DNA of 64,000 nucleotides from Bog-756 sp963753905 (lineage in GTDB: Bacteria > Actinomycetota > Acidimicrobiia > Acidimicrobiales > RAAP-2), in contig CAVWDZ010000002.1 in the NCBI GenBank assembly GCA_963753905.1, positions 186,001 through 250,000 of the forward strand, read 5' to 3'. Shown here in pieces: positions 51,862 to 62,089 of this stretch. Below the pieces are notes generated by a model that made no database searches, was not told where the DNA came from, and was given only the letters and a program-made list of their open reading frames with translations. The stretch's first letter is position 1, and every line of letters begins with the position of its first letter. The position numbers were made by a program, and so were the translations under genes.

Positions 51862-54800
51862 GTGCGGGGCAGCCGAGGAGGGGTAGTCCTCGGGGGGGGC
51901 ATCCTGCTCATGGCGTTGGTCCTGCAGCCGGGAGCGGCGCCCTCCACCGGAGGGATGAAGGTTCCCCCGGCGCGGCCCGACTCGGTCACCGCCGGATCCC
52001 CCGACCGGGGTGCACCCGCCGCGGGTGCGGCCCCCTCCCCCCTCGTCGCGGTCGCAGCTCCCGCTGCGCTGCCGGCGGGCGCGGTCGAGCTCGGCCCGGT
52101 CGCCCCCTCCGAGCAGATCCAGGTCGAGGTCGTGCTGCGCCCCCGCGGGGCGGCGGACCTCGCGAGGGAGGCCGCCGCCGTGACCACGCCCGGGTCCCCG
52201 GACTTCGGGCGGTACCTGCCGCCCGGGGCGTTCGCCCGCCGGTTCGGGGCCGACCCCGCCACCGTCGGGCGGGTCCGACTCCTGGCCGCGGAGGACGGGC
52301 TGCAGACCGTAGGCACCGCGACAGACGGTCTCGAGGTGTCGGTGAGCGGGCCCGCTGCCCGGATCGAGCACCTGTTCCACACCGGCCTGCATCGGGTGCG
52401 GTTGGCGGATGGATCGCCGGGCCGGGTGTCCACGGGTGTCGCGCGGCTGCCAGGTGACCTCGCTGCTGCGGTGGCGGACGTCGTCGGGCTCGACGACGTG
52501 GTGCGGCGCTCGCCGCAGGGAGGGTCGATCGCCGAGGGCTCTCCCCCGGACGGCGCCACTCGAGCACCGGGCGCTGCAGACCGCCCGGCAGCGGACCGCA
52601 CGACCGCGGACACCTCCGGACCACGGCCCTGCGCCGCCGCCGAGGCGCACGCGAAGGCCGATTCCGGGTTGACCGACAACCTGCTCGCCGACCGGTACGG
52701 AGCCGACCCGCTCTACGCATCCGGAGAGGCAGGTGGAGGACAGCATGTCGCCATCTACGAGCTCGATCCGTTCGGGACCTCGGACATCGCCGCCTTCGAC
52801 ACCTGTTACTTCGGTGCCGCCAAGGCCCGTTCGATGGCCGCCGACACGCTGGTCATCCCGGTCGACGGTGGCCAGACCACCGGGGCGGGCGTGGGCGAGG
52901 CCGCCCTGGACGTCGAGAACGTCTCGGCCCTCGCCCCCGACGCCCACCTCGACGTGTACGAGGGGCCCAACACCACGGCCGGATCGCTCGACACCTTCAG
53001 CAGGATCGTGGCCGACGACCGCGACGAAGTCGTCTCGACCAGCTTCGGGCTCTGCGAGGCCGCCATGCGCTCCGGAGAGCCGGGTGTCCAGGAGATCGAG
53101 AACACCCTCTTCGAACAGGCGGCCGCCCAGGGGCAGACGGTCGTGGCCCCGTCGGGCGATGCCGGGTCCGACGACTGCGGGGGAGCAGGGTCCTCGGTCC
53201 CGCCGATCCTCTCGGTCGACGACCCGGCCAGCCAACCCTACGTCCTCGGTGTCGGGGGGACCGCCCTCAAGGGGGCCGGATCGTCCACCACAGAGGCGGT
53301 CTGGAACCAGGGTGCAGACGGGGGAGCCGGCGGCGGGGGCCTCTCGGCGACCTGGACCGCGCCGGGCTGGCAGATCGACAACGGGGTACCGGGTATGGCC
53401 GACCCGGGGGTCATCGTGCGGGCCGAGCGCGTCCCAGGAGTCACCTTCTGCCTCTCCCGTGCGGCCGCGTGTCGCGAGGTTCCCGACGTGAGCGCGGCGG
53501 CCGACCCGGCGCACAGCGGGGTGACCGTCTTCTACGAAGGCGAATGGACGGTGGAGGGCGGGACCTCTTCGGCCGCCCCGATCTGGGCGGCGCTGCTGGC
53601 CGACATCGCCTCGACGACCGCATGCCGGAGCCGGTCCGGGCTCGGGTTCGTGCCGCCCCTCCTCTACGACGTGGCCGCCGATCCGGCCACCTACAGCGCC
53701 TCGTTCTTCGACGTCACGGTCGGCGACAACGCCCAGCTGTCCGCCGCGTCCGGTCTCTTCCCGGCGACCCCCGGCTACGACATGGCCTCGGGGCTCGGCA
53801 CACCCCGGCTCACCGGACCCCGGGGGGGTTCAGGGCTCGCCGCCGCCCTCTGCACCGCGGCCGCCGCCGCGGATCGGCCGACGGTCACCGCGGTCACCCC
53901 GAGTACGGTCCCCGCGACCCCTCCCGGACCGGCACCGGTCACCGTCGAGGTGACCGGGTCGGGGTTCGAGAGCGCCCGGGGGCGACCCTCGGTCCGCTCG
54001 GTCACCGTCGGGGACGCCGTTCTCCGGCCGGGACCGGCCGGAGCGGTCGGTGTCACCGTGGTCTCGGCGCATGTCCTTGCGGTCCGGGTCCCCGCCGGTA
54101 AGGCCCTCGTGCCCACCGGCTCGGGTTCGGACGGCGCGGGTGACTACCAGGTCGTGGTGACCACGAGCGGCGGGATCAGCAGCCGGGCGGGGCCCCACTC
54201 CGTGCTGCGATTCGCGAACGAGACCTCCGACGGGGCGGTCCCGACCGTGCGGAAGGTCGGTCCCACCGGCGGGCCCCCCGGCGGCGGGACGGTGACCGTC
54301 TACGGCTCCGGGTTCGACGGGACGACCCGGGTCACCTTCGGGTCGGTACCCGGCCGCCGGCTACAGGTGCGCTCGGACGACCTGCTCACCGTCGTCGCGC
54401 CGCCCGAGTCGGCCGGCACCCACTGCATCGGCCACACCGACCCGGCGACCGACGTCTGCCAGGTGGACGTGGTGGTGACGGATCCATCCGGATCGAGCGC
54501 GGTGGTGCCGCTCCTGCCGCCCTACCACGGCCCGTACGCGCCCAACGCGTACGGGGCATTCCCTCCCCCTGCCGACTGTGGATGCGAGACGGCTCCTGTC
54601 GCCACCGAGTACGACTACCTCGCTCCCCCGAGGGTCACCTCGGTCACCGCGATGAAGGGGGCAGACGGTCGGCAGTATGTGAGCGTGTTCGGCACCACCC
54701 CGATCGTCGTCCACGGCTCGGGGTTCGACATCCTGGGGTACGAGTGGACCGACGTCGGGCGGTGGGGATCTGCCGCCTCGGTGGACCTGCAGCTGACTTC

Positions 54801-55575
54801 CGTCGCACCCGATGCGGTCACCGTCATCGCCCCGATGGCGCCGTCCGGCGCTGTCCTGCCGGACGCGGTCCCGGTCGCCGTGCAGACCCTGGCCAGCCCC
54901 AACAGCGGCGACCTCCACTCGGGCATGGCTCCGAGCCCGGTGGACCCTGTCAGCTTCGCCCCCTATCCCACGGTGACAAGCGTCTCGGCCGGAGCCGGAC
55001 GGCCGGTGGCCGGACCGGACACCGGCGGAACCCACCTCGCGGTCACCGGCACCGAACTCGGCGCCGCGACGAGTGTCCTCATCGTCGACGAGACCCAGGG
55101 TGGCACCTCGCAGGGGACGACCGACAAGGTGTCGCTGCTCGGCCGGACCCTCGACTTCTCCACGCCCCCGGCGGGCGTCGGCGTCGACGACGTCCTGGTG
55201 TGCACGGTCACCGCCTGCTCGGTCGCACGGCCGCGCGTCGACACCTTCACCTACTTCGCTCCCGGCAATCCGACGCTCCTCGGCTCGGGACCGCGATCGG
55301 GCCCGGGAGGGGGAGGCACCCTGGTGACCCTGCACGGGGAGCGGCTCGGGTTCGTGATCGCGGTGCGGTTCGGCACGAGGCCGGCGAGCTCCTTCGTCAA
55401 CCCCGCCGGACCCAACGACGCGGGTGACCCGACGACCGTCTACGTGGTCGCACCGGCGGGCGTGCCCGGGACGACCGTTCCGATCCGGGTCGAGACGCTG
55501 GCGAGCAAGGTCGACGGCAGCGGATTCTCTCCGGTCACCGGAGCGGCGCGCTTCCGGTACACCGGTAGCGGTTGA
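51862..55575 (+). CDS. Secreted S53 (sedolisin) peptidase with IPT/TIG domains
   Basis: 1237 residues from GTG 51862. A signal-like hydrophobic start (GGGILLMALVLQPGAA) is followed by a pro-kumamolisin activation domain (~60-220) and the catalytic domain (~275-670). Catalytic Glu and Asp are in GEAALDVEN, the oxyanion Asp in SGDAGSDD, and the Ser in GGTSSAAPIWAALLA. IPT/TIG Ig-like modules cover ~680-1237 (VTVYGSGFDGTTRVTFG). Sedolisins work in acid, which suggests an acidic habitat or niche. The protein would be secreted or surface-attached with its propeller partner. Confidence 0.9.
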   Translation: MRGSRGGVVLGGGILLMALVLQPGAAPSTGGMKVPPARPDSVTAGSPDRGAPAAGAAPSPLVAVAAPAALPAGAVELGPVAPSEQIQVEVVLRPRGAADLAREAAAVTTPGSPDFGRYLPPGAFARRFGADPATVGRVRLLAAEDGLQTVGTATDGLEVSVSGPAARIEHLFHTGLHRVRLADGSPGRVSTGVARLPGDLAAAVADVVGLDDVVRRSPQGGSIAEGSPPDGATRAPGAADRPAADRTTADTSGPRPCAAAEAHAKADSGLTDNLLADRYGADPLYASGEAGGGQHVAIYELDPFGTSDIAAFDTCYFGAAKARSMAADTLVIPVDGGQTTGAGVGEAALDVENVSALAPDAHLDVYEGPNTTAGSLDTFSRIVADDRDEVVSTSFGLCEAAMRSGEPGVQEIENTLFEQAAAQGQTVVAPSGDAGSDDCGGAGSSVPPILSVDDPASQPYVLGVGGTALKGAGSSTTEAVWNQGADGGAGGGGLSATWTAPGWQIDNGVPGMADPGVIVRAERVPGVTFCLSRAAACREVPDVSAAADPAHSGVTVFYEGEWTVEGGTSSAAPIWAALLADIASTTACRSRSGLGFVPPLLYDVAADPATYSASFFDVTVGDNAQLSAASGLFPATPGYDMASGLGTPRLTGPRGGSGLAAALCTAAAAADRPTVTAVTPSTVPATPPGPAPVTVEVTGSGFESARGRPSVRSVTVGDAVLRPGPAGAVGVTVVSAHVLAVRVPAGKALVPTGSGSDGAGDYQVVVTTSGGISSRAGPHSVLRFANETSDGAVPTVRKVGPTGGPPGGGTVTVYGSGFDGTTRVTFGSVPGRRLQVRSDDLLTVVAPPESAGTHCIGHTDPATDVCQVDVVVTDPSGSSAVVPLLPPYHGPYAPNAYGAFPPPADCGCETAPVATEYDYLAPPRVTSVTAMKGADGRQYVSVFGTTPIVVHGSGFDILGYEWTDVGRWGSAASVDLQLTSVAPDAVTVIAPMAPSGAVLPDAVPVAVQTLASPNSGDLHSGMAPSPVDPVSFAPYPTVTSVSAGAGRPVAGPDTGGTHLAVTGTELGAATSVLIVDETQGGTSQGTTDKVSLLGRTLDFSTPPAGVGVDDVLVCTVTACSVARPRVDTFTYFAPGNPTLLGSGPRSGPGGGGTLVTLHGERLGFVIAVRFGTRPASSFVNPAGPNDAGDPTTVYVVAPAGVPGTTVPIRVETLASKVDGSGFSPVTGAARFRYTGSG

Positions 55576-55602
55576 TCGGGACCCTCGATGCCGGCGGCCG
55601 GC

Positions 55603-58600
55603 TCACCCGCCGTCGACGGCGAATTGGAGCGTGACCAGTTCGAACGGCTCGAGCTCGAGCTCGACGGCGCCATCCCGGCTCGCGACGGGTGACTGCTCCC
55701 GCTCGAGGAGGTCGGTGCGGCTCACCGACCCGAAAGGGCGGTGCAGCGTCACCCGGCAGGGGCCCCGTGACCCCCAGACCTCGCAGAGCCGCACCACGAC
55801 GGCATCCGCGCGGTCGGCCCACTTGACCGCTTCGACACTCACCCCCGGGCGATCGACCGAGACCACCCTTCCCTCACCCCGGCCGGGCACGAACGACAGG
55901 GGCAGGTTGAAGCACTCCGCTTGGGAGACGACCCCGTCGACCGCCCGCAGGTCGCCGGCGTGGGGGAACAAGGCATAGGCAAACCGGTGCTCACCCTGGT
56001 CGGCCTCCGGATCGGGAAAGCCCGGGCCGCGGAGCAGGGACAGCCGCATGGTGTGGCCACGGATGTCGTAGCCGTACTTGCAGTCGTTGAGGAGCGCAAC
56101 CCCGTAGCCGGACTCGCTCAGATCCGCCCACCGGTGGCCGCAGACCTCGAACCGGGCCCGGTCCCAGCTCGTGTTGGCCACGGTCGGCCGCTCGATGTGG
56201 CCGTGCTGGATCTCGTAGGTCGCCCGCGTCGAGCGGACCGAGACCGGGAAGGCCACCTTGAGGAAGCGGTGCCGCTCGTGCCAGTCCACGATGGTGTGGA
56301 ACTCGAGCCGGCGGCTCCCGGCGGTGAGGCGCATGGTCTGGATGATCGTGGACGCTCCCAACCGCCGCACCACGCGCACCCCGGCCCGCAACGGCGCGCG
56401 CTCGACGACCTCGATCGAGTCCGCCGCCACCAGGTCGGTGACCTGGTCGAGATAGGAGTCGTCGACATCCCACGCGTCGAAGGCCCGGGGGTGGTCCTCG
56501 TGGACCTGGAAGAGGTTGCCCCGCTCGCCGGTCGCCAGCACCTCCCGTCCCGTCGAAAGATCCCGCACCGACTCGAGCAGCCCGTCCGTGTCGAAGCGGA
56601 CCCTGAGGAGACCGTTGTCCATCCAGCCGTCGCCGAGCGCCACCGGGTCGACCTCCGAGGCGCGGTCCGACCCGACGACCGACCACCCGCACGCCGGCGC
56701 CGAGACGACCGCAAGGCTGCCGTCGGGGAGGTCGGTGACCTCGGTCCGGTCGGAGGAGGACGCATTGAACGCGACCAGCCGGTCGGCGCCGCCGGGTGCC
56801 TCCCCGCGGGTGAGCACACCCTGGGCCTCGGCGATGACCGAGCCCGTGATGGCGAGGACCTCGGCGTACTCGCGTCGTGCGTCCTCGTAGACCCAGGGGA
56901 TGCCCGAGCCGGGGAGGATGTCGTGGAACTGCTGGAACAGCAGCAGCTTCCATGCCCGATCGAGCTCCGACCGCCGATCGAGGGACGCGGCCACCGACCA
57001 GAGCTCGGCTGCGCGGAGCGCCTCTTCGCCGCGGCGGTTGGCCAGCTTGACGTCGGCGTGGGTGGTGAGGGTCCCGCGGTGGGCCTCGAGATAGAGCTCG
57101 CCCACCCAGGTGGGCAGGTCGCCCGACTCCTCGCGCAGGTGGTCCAGGAAGGCCCCCACCGAGCCGATCTCGACCCGGGGCAGCCCCTCGATGTCCGAGA
57201 GCCGGCCGAGGCGCTCGACCATGGTCGCGGTCGGACCGCCGCCGCCGTCGCCGTACCCGTACGGGTACAGGTTGCGCGCCGCACCGTCGGCACCGAGTCC
57301 GCGATCCTGTCCCATGGCCAGCTCGCCGGGGGTGCAGTCACCGTTGTAGGTGTTGGCCGGCGGGAAATGGGCCAGCAGCCGGCTACCGTCGTGGCCCTCC
57401 CACCAGAACGTCGTGTGCGGGAAGGGGTTGGTGTCGTTCCAGCTCATCTTCTGGGTGATGAAGGAGGTCACCCCGGCACCCCGTGCGATCTGAGGCAGCG
57501 CGGCCGAGTAGCCGAAGACGTCCGGGATCCAGAGCTCGTGGGTCTCGACGCCGAGCTCCTCCGAGAAGAAGCGCTTACCGAACACCAACTGGCGGACCAG
57601 GGACTCGCCCGAGGGGACGTTGGAGTCGGGCTCGACCCACATGCCGCCGACCGGTTCCCATCTGCCGCTCCGGACCTGCTCGGTGATGCCGCGGTAGATC
57701 TCCGGGTACTCGTCCTTCATCCACTGGTACTGGACCGCCTGACTGCACACGAAGTGGTGTCCGGGGTACTCCTCGAGGAGGCGGAGCTGGTTGGAGAAGG
57801 TCCGCGCGCACTTCCGTCTCGTCTCGCGGACCGGCCAGAGCCAGGCGCAGTCGATGTGGGCGTGGCCGACCGCGACCACGGAGTTGAGCGAGGAGGTGGG
57901 CGCGTCGAGGATCTGGCCCAGTGCAGCGCGGGCGGCGCCCACCGACCCGGAGACGTCCTCGGCAGAGACGATCTCCGTTGCCTCGCGCAGCGCCCCGAGG
58001 ATCGCCTCCGAGCGGTCCGGGAGCAGGTCGGCGAGCTCGAGCAGGATGCGCATGTCGAGGTAGAGCCCTTCGACGGACCGGTCCACGACCGCCATGTCCG
58101 CGGTCTGGAGTCTGTAGAGCGGCTCGCCCCGGTAATCCGGTGCGAGCAGGGGCCAGTCGGCGAGGTGCCACGGAGGGATGGGATTAGCCGCAGCCTCCAC
58201 GAAGAACTCGACCGGTTCTCCTCCCAGCGCCTTGGTGGCGAGGACGAACTCACGGTGCCGGTGGTGCAGGCCCTGCACGGGCCGGCCCGCGGCGTCCCAG
58301 ATCTGACCCTCGGCGGTGAAGCCGACCATCTGGTCGCCTCCGAGGTGGACGAGGGCCGCCACTTCGGAGCCGGTCCACTCCTGCGGGATCGACCCCCGGA
58401 ACCGGAACCAGGTGGTATCCCACATGGCACCCCAGGCATCACCGACGGCGGACGGTGTGAACGGCCGACCCAACGCCTCTCCCGCCGGGACCGGCTCGCC
58501 TCCCAGGCTGTGGGCCGCGATCTCGAGTGCCGAGCGCGGGCCGTAGATCGCCGGGCGGACCACGTTCGTGACGAAGCGCCGCAGCGGGACGGGGTCGTCA

Positions 58601-58605
58601 GCCAT
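55603..58605 (-). CDS. GH38 alpha-mannosidase
   Basis: 1000 residues from ATG 58605, preceded by GGAAGGGAG. N-terminal jelly-roll region, then catalytic domain with zinc/substrate motif GHAHIDCAWLWP (His-x-His-x-Asp) and catalytic Asp in WIPDVFGYSAALPQ, then C-terminal beta-sandwich domains. Family GH38 class II alpha-mannosidase removes alpha-mannose from glycans. No signal peptide, so it is cytosolic and may degrade imported mannosides or mannan oligosaccharides. It converges with the S53 gene. Confidence 0.92.
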   Translation of the reverse strand: MADDPVPLRRFVTNVVRPAIYGPRSALEIAAHSLGGEPVPAGEALGRPFTPSAVGDAWGAMWDTTWFRFRGSIPQEWTGSEVAALVHLGGDQMVGFTAEGQIWDAAGRPVQGLHHRHREFVLATKALGGEPVEFFVEAAANPIPPWHLADWPLLAPDYRGEPLYRLQTADMAVVDRSVEGLYLDMRILLELADLLPDRSEAILGALREATEIVSAEDVSGSVGAARAALGQILDAPTSSLNSVVAVGHAHIDCAWLWPVRETRRKCARTFSNQLRLLEEYPGHHFVCSQAVQYQWMKDEYPEIYRGITEQVRSGRWEPVGGMWVEPDSNVPSGESLVRQLVFGKRFFSEELGVETHELWIPDVFGYSAALPQIARGAGVTSFITQKMSWNDTNPFPHTTFWWEGHDGSRLLAHFPPANTYNGDCTPGELAMGQDRGLGADGAARNLYPYGYGDGGGGPTATMVERLGRLSDIEGLPRVEIGSVGAFLDHLREESGDLPTWVGELYLEAHRGTLTTHADVKLANRRGEEALRAAELWSVAASLDRRSELDRAWKLLLFQQFHDILPGSGIPWVYEDARREYAEVLAITGSVIAEAQGVLTRGEAPGGADRLVAFNASSSDRTEVTDLPDGSLAVVSAPACGWSVVGSDRASEVDPVALGDGWMDNGLLRVRFDTDGLLESVRDLSTGREVLATGERGNLFQVHEDHPRAFDAWDVDDSYLDQVTDLVAADSIEVVERAPLRAGVRVVRRLGASTIIQTMRLTAGSRRLEFHTIVDWHERHRFLKVAFPVSVRSTRATYEIQHGHIERPTVANTSWDRARFEVCGHRWADLSESGYGVALLNDCKYGYDIRGHTMRLSLLRGPGFPDPEADQGEHRFAYALFPHAGDLRAVDGVVSQAECFNLPLSFVPGRGEGRVVSVDRPGVSVEAVKWADRADAVVVRLCEVWGSRGPCRVTLHRPFGSVSRTDLLEREQSPVASRDGAVELELEPFELVTLQFAVDGG

Positions 58606-58732
58606 CGCCGGCTCCCTTCCTCGTCGAGCTGCTCGGTGGCGATTGTACGGATCCCCCGTCGAGCTGTCGACCAGTCCCCCAACTGATTCAAGGACCACCA
58701 CCGACCAGGGACCGGCCGTCGGGGCTGCTGCG

Positions 58733-60700
58733 CTACACGCCGGAGATCAACCGGTACCCGTTGTCCCCCGCCACGCACAGCCCGCTCGACGGGCATGCGA
58801 CGGAGAGGATCCAGCGACCGCGGTCCACTGTCTGCGTCGTCCACGAGCCCGCGCCGCTCGAGGGCGCAGCCGAGGTCAGGATCCGGCCATGGTCGTCGGT
58901 GGCGGCGCAGAATCCCCCGGGCGAACAGGACACCGCGAAGAGGTGGTCGGTCCCGTCGACGTCCGCCACCTGCCAGGCGCTCGCCCCGTGGCGCGGGTGG
59001 TCCGAGGTGACCACACCCCCCCGGTCGTCGACCGCGACACAGGTCGTGGGCTTGATGCAGGACACCGCGTCGAGCCCGTTACCGTCGATCCCGGTGGTCA
59101 CCGTCCAGGTCGATGCGCCGCCCGCAGGGTCGGTGCTCGTGAGCACCTCACCGCGGTAGTCGACCGCCGCGCAGAGCGTCGGGCTCGCGCACGAGATCGA
59201 GGAGATGACCCCGGCCGGATCGACGAACTGGTCGAACGACCATGCCGAGGCGGGGCCGGTCGGATCGGTCGAGGTCGCGATGTCCCCGTCCCCGTCGATC
59301 GCCACGCACAGGGTCGTGGTCGGGCATGAGATGCCGGTGAAGGTCCGACCCCCGGTGACGTCGACCGACGTCCATGCCGTGGGCTGACTCGTCGGGTGCG
59401 TCGAGGTCAGGACGTTTCCGCTCCCGTCGACGGCGACACAGAGGGTCGTCGAGGGACAGGAGATGCCCTGGAGCGAGAGCAGCTCGCCGCCGGGCGCATC
59501 CACCTGGTGCACCTTCCAGGCGGGCGAGGACCCTCCGGGGTCGGTCGAGGTCAGGACGTCCCCGACCGAGTCCCCGGCGACACAGAGGGTGGTCGACGGA
59601 CAGGAAACCGTGTTGATCGGGTGGGTGAGGTCGAGCTCGTGGGCGATCACCCACTTCCCGGTCCCACCGGTCGGATCGATCGAGGAGACGACGGTGCCGG
59701 CAGCATCGCCACCGGCGCAGAACACGCCAGAGGGGCAGCTGAGGGCGGTGACCGGCGCCACGCCGAGGGCGGTCAGCGTCCAGGCCCCCGCACCACCGGT
59801 GGCGTCACTCGAGGTCAGCACGTCGCCCGAGACGTCCCCGACCACGCAGAGCGCCTTCGCCGTGCAGCTGACCGACTCGAGCGCGACCCCAGAGCCACCC
59901 GAGGCGTCCACCTGGGTGACCGACCAGTCGCTGGCGGGACCGGTCGGATCGGCCGTGGTGACCACGTCCCCGTTGAGGTCGGTTCCCACACAGAGCGCAC
60001 TCGTCGGGCATGCCATCGAGGTGACCGGGTCGGTCGCGTCGATGTGGTCGGTCGCCCAGGACCCGGCTGCGGGATCGGCCGAGACGAACACGTTGCCGTT
60101 CTCGTCACCTGCGACACACAGGCTCTCCGTGGGACAGGACAGCGAGATGACGGCGCGGTTGTCGATGTCGACCCCGCTCCATGCGGACGGACCCCCACCC
60201 GGGTCGCTCGTCGTGTGGACGTCGCCCTGATAGTCGCCCACGACGCAGAACGTCGTCTTGAGCACACAGGTGATCGAGGCGCCGATCCATCCCACGTGGG
60301 TGGGGGTCCAGGTCGCGCTCGCCGAGCCGGCATCGGACGACGTGAGCATGTCGCCCTCCTGATCCACCGCCACGCACAGCGTCGCCGACGGGCAGGACAC
60401 CCCGTCGAAGCCCACGTCGCCGTCGACGTTGGACACCTTCCACCCGGAAGCACCGGCGTCCGGGGTGGTCGACGTCAGGATGTCGCCGCTGTAGGTGACC
60501 GCCACGCACAGCTTCGACGAAGGACAGGAGATCCCGGAGATCTGGCTGTCGACGCCGTATCGGGGCACCGGCGAGACCCCGTGCACGGTCCAGGTCAGGC
60601 CGGCGGCCCCGGCGATCGTCGGCACCGCCAGCGGGAGCAACGCGCCTGTCCCGATCACCACCGCCAGGGCCGTCCGTCGAATTGTCCGGCGCCAGGGCAT
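58733..60700 (-). CDS. Secreted protein with fourteen Cys-pair repeats (predicted propeller)
   Basis: 655 residues from ATG 60700. Signal peptide RRTALAVVIGTGALLPLAVP. The rest is fourteen units of about 44 residues. Each has a Cys-Cys motif of the form ISCPSTTLCVAV and then GDVLTSTDPTGGASAW, with Asp and Trp near fixed positions. The three-strand spacing and 14 copies fit two seven-bladed propellers or one large one. The Cys-x5/6-Cys pairs may form disulfides. No catalytic residue is seen; a binding or surface role is likely. The start is ambiguous because an upstream ATG (60742) also exists. Confidence 0.82.
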   Translation of the reverse strand: MPWRRTIRRTALAVVIGTGALLPLAVPTIAGAAGLTWTVHGVSPVPRYGVDSQISGISCPSSKLCVAVTYSGDILTSTTPDAGASGWKVSNVDGDVGFDGVSCPSATLCVAVDQEGDMLTSSDAGSASATWTPTHVGWIGASITCVLKTTFCVVGDYQGDVHTTSDPGGGPSAWSGVDIDNRAVISLSCPTESLCVAGDENGNVFVSADPAAGSWATDHIDATDPVTSMACPTSALCVGTDLNGDVVTTADPTGPASDWSVTQVDASGGSGVALESVSCTAKALCVVGDVSGDVLTSSDATGGAGAWTLTALGVAPVTALSCPSGVFCAGGDAAGTVVSSIDPTGGTGKWVIAHELDLTHPINTVSCPSTTLCVAGDSVGDVLTSTDPGGSSPAWKVHQVDAPGGELLSLQGISCPSTTLCVAVDGSGNVLTSTHPTSQPTAWTSVDVTGGRTFTGISCPTTTLCVAIDGDGDIATSTDPTGPASAWSFDQFVDPAGVISSISCASPTLCAAVDYRGEVLTSTDPAGGASTWTVTTGIDGNGLDAVSCIKPTTCVAVDDRGGVVTSDHPRHGASAWQVADVDGTDHLFAVSCSPGGFCAATDDHGRILTSAAPSSGAGSWTTQTVDRGRWILSVACPSSGLCVAGDNGYRLISGV

Positions 60701-60849
60701 TTCGCGAGAGTACCGCTCGTGCTCTCCCGAGGGAATGGCCATGCCTGCCGGATGGCGCACGCGGCGACGACCCGGGGGGGCCTCTCGCCAATCCCCTCTT
60801 CGGAGGCTGCGGGTGGTGGGTGCCGACCGGTCGAAGGCAAGATGACCGG

Positions 60850-61425
60850 ATGGCCACCTCGGGTCCCTCCGGTCTGCTGCTCACCCCGGGCGCGGGCGCC
60901 GGCCGGGACCAGCCGGGGCTCCTGGCGATCGATCGCGCGGTCTCCGAACACGGCGTCGCGGTCGAGCGCATCGAGTTTCCCGGGCGGACGGCCGGGAGCC
61001 GGCGACCCGACACGGCGGAGGTCTGCATCGAGACGGTGCGCACCGCTGCGTCGATACTGGCCGAGCAGCTCGGCGTCCCGACGAAACGACTGGCCATGGG
61101 TGGCCGCTCCATGGGCGGCCGGATGTGCTCCATGGCCGTCGCCGAGGGACTCGATGCGGCAGCTCTCGTCCTGATCAGCTATCCCCTCCACCCACCCAAG
61201 CGCCCCGACCGGCTCCGAACCGCCCACTTCCCCGACCTCCATCTGCCCTGCCTCTTCGTCTCCGGTCGGAGGGACGCCCTGGCGGCTCCGGCCGAGCTCG
61301 AGCAGGCCACGACGGCCATCCCCGGTCCGGTGACCCTCGTCTTCGTGAACGGGGACCACGGGCTCCGAACGCGCGAGGGCGAGGTCGCGGACATCGTCGC
61401 CTCGTGGCTCATGGACCTCCGGTGA
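60850..61425 (+). CDS. Alpha/beta hydrolase (Tex30/KANL3-like)
   Basis: 191 residues. Compact hydrolase with LLLTPGAGAGRDQPGL at the start and a nucleophile elbow GGRSMGGRMCS, late SGRRDALAAP and GDHGLR supplying the Asp and His. The size and the TPGAGA start match the KANL3/Tex30-type subgroup. Substrate unknown. Coupled to the P-loop gene by a GTGA overlap, suggesting a shared function. The start ATG 60850 follows GAAGGCAAG. Confidence 0.83.
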   Translation: MATSGPSGLLLTPGAGAGRDQPGLLAIDRAVSEHGVAVERIEFPGRTAGSRRPDTAEVCIETVRTAASILAEQLGVPTKRLAMGGRSMGGRMCSMAVAEGLDAAALVLISYPLHPPKRPDRLRTAHFPDLHLPCLFVSGRRDALAAPAELEQATTAIPGPVTLVFVNGDHGLRTREGEVADIVASWLMDLR

Positions 61426-62003
61426 CCGGGACGGTGCGCCCGACCCTGGTGCTCGTGACCGGATTGCAGGGGACGGGCAAATCCACCATCGCCGACGCTG
61501 CAGGCCGACTGCTCGGTGCACCCGTGTTGGCACATGACTGGGCCATGAGCGGACTCCGCCCCTACGGGACGATCCAGCACGCGCTCGATGCCATGACGCC
61601 TCCGGGCCATGGAGCCGTGGGGTGGTCGATCCTGACGGCTCTTGCCCGGGCACAGCTGCGGCGGGATGCAGCGGTGGTCCTCGACGGCATGGCCCGGGCC
61701 CCTGATGTCGAGCGGTGCCGTGCGGTGGCCGAGGAGGAAGGCGCGAGATTCGTCGTGATCGTGACCGTCATGTCGGATGCCGGGCTGCACCGCTCGAGGA
61801 TCGACGGGCGGGACCGCGCCATTCCGAACTGGTACGAGCTCGACTGGAGCCATGTCCAACGATCCATGACGACCTGGGCCCCTCCGGACGATGCCGACCT
61901 GACCCTGGACGGAGTCGATCCGACCGAAGCCAACGCAGTGCGCCTGGCAACCGTGCTGCTCGGTCCCGGGAACACGTCGGATGCGACGTGGCCCAGCGGC
62001 TGA
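61422..62003 (+). CDS. P-loop kinase-like ATPase
   Basis: 193 residues from GTG 61422, overlapping the hydrolase stop. Walker A is GLQGTGKST, at residue ~14, then a zeta-toxin/AAA-type lid. It resembles small predicted kinases of the AAA_33 group that phosphorylate small molecules or RNA. Asp motifs (VVLDGMARAPD) replace the Walker B. Substrate unknown; coupling with a hydrolase gives no clear pathway. Confidence 0.85.
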   Translation: MTGTVRPTLVLVTGLQGTGKSTIADAAGRLLGAPVLAHDWAMSGLRPYGTIQHALDAMTPPGHGAVGWSILTALARAQLRRDAAVVLDGMARAPDVERCRAVAEEEGARFVVIVTVMSDAGLHRSRIDGRDRAIPNWYELDWSHVQRSMTTWAPPDDADLTLDGVDPTEANAVRLATVLLGPGNTSDATWPSG

Positions 62004-62089
62004 CTCCCGCCCGACCCCGTCCAGACCCGCCCTGGTCAGGGCCACCGTGGGCCGGAAATGTCCTGCTCTCGACCGGGGTTGGAGGAAAC

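Noticed and set aside
55590..55602. GCCGG-CGG-CCGGC hairpin between S53 and GH38 stops
   Set aside because: A 5-bp stem is too common in such GC-rich DNA to call a terminator.
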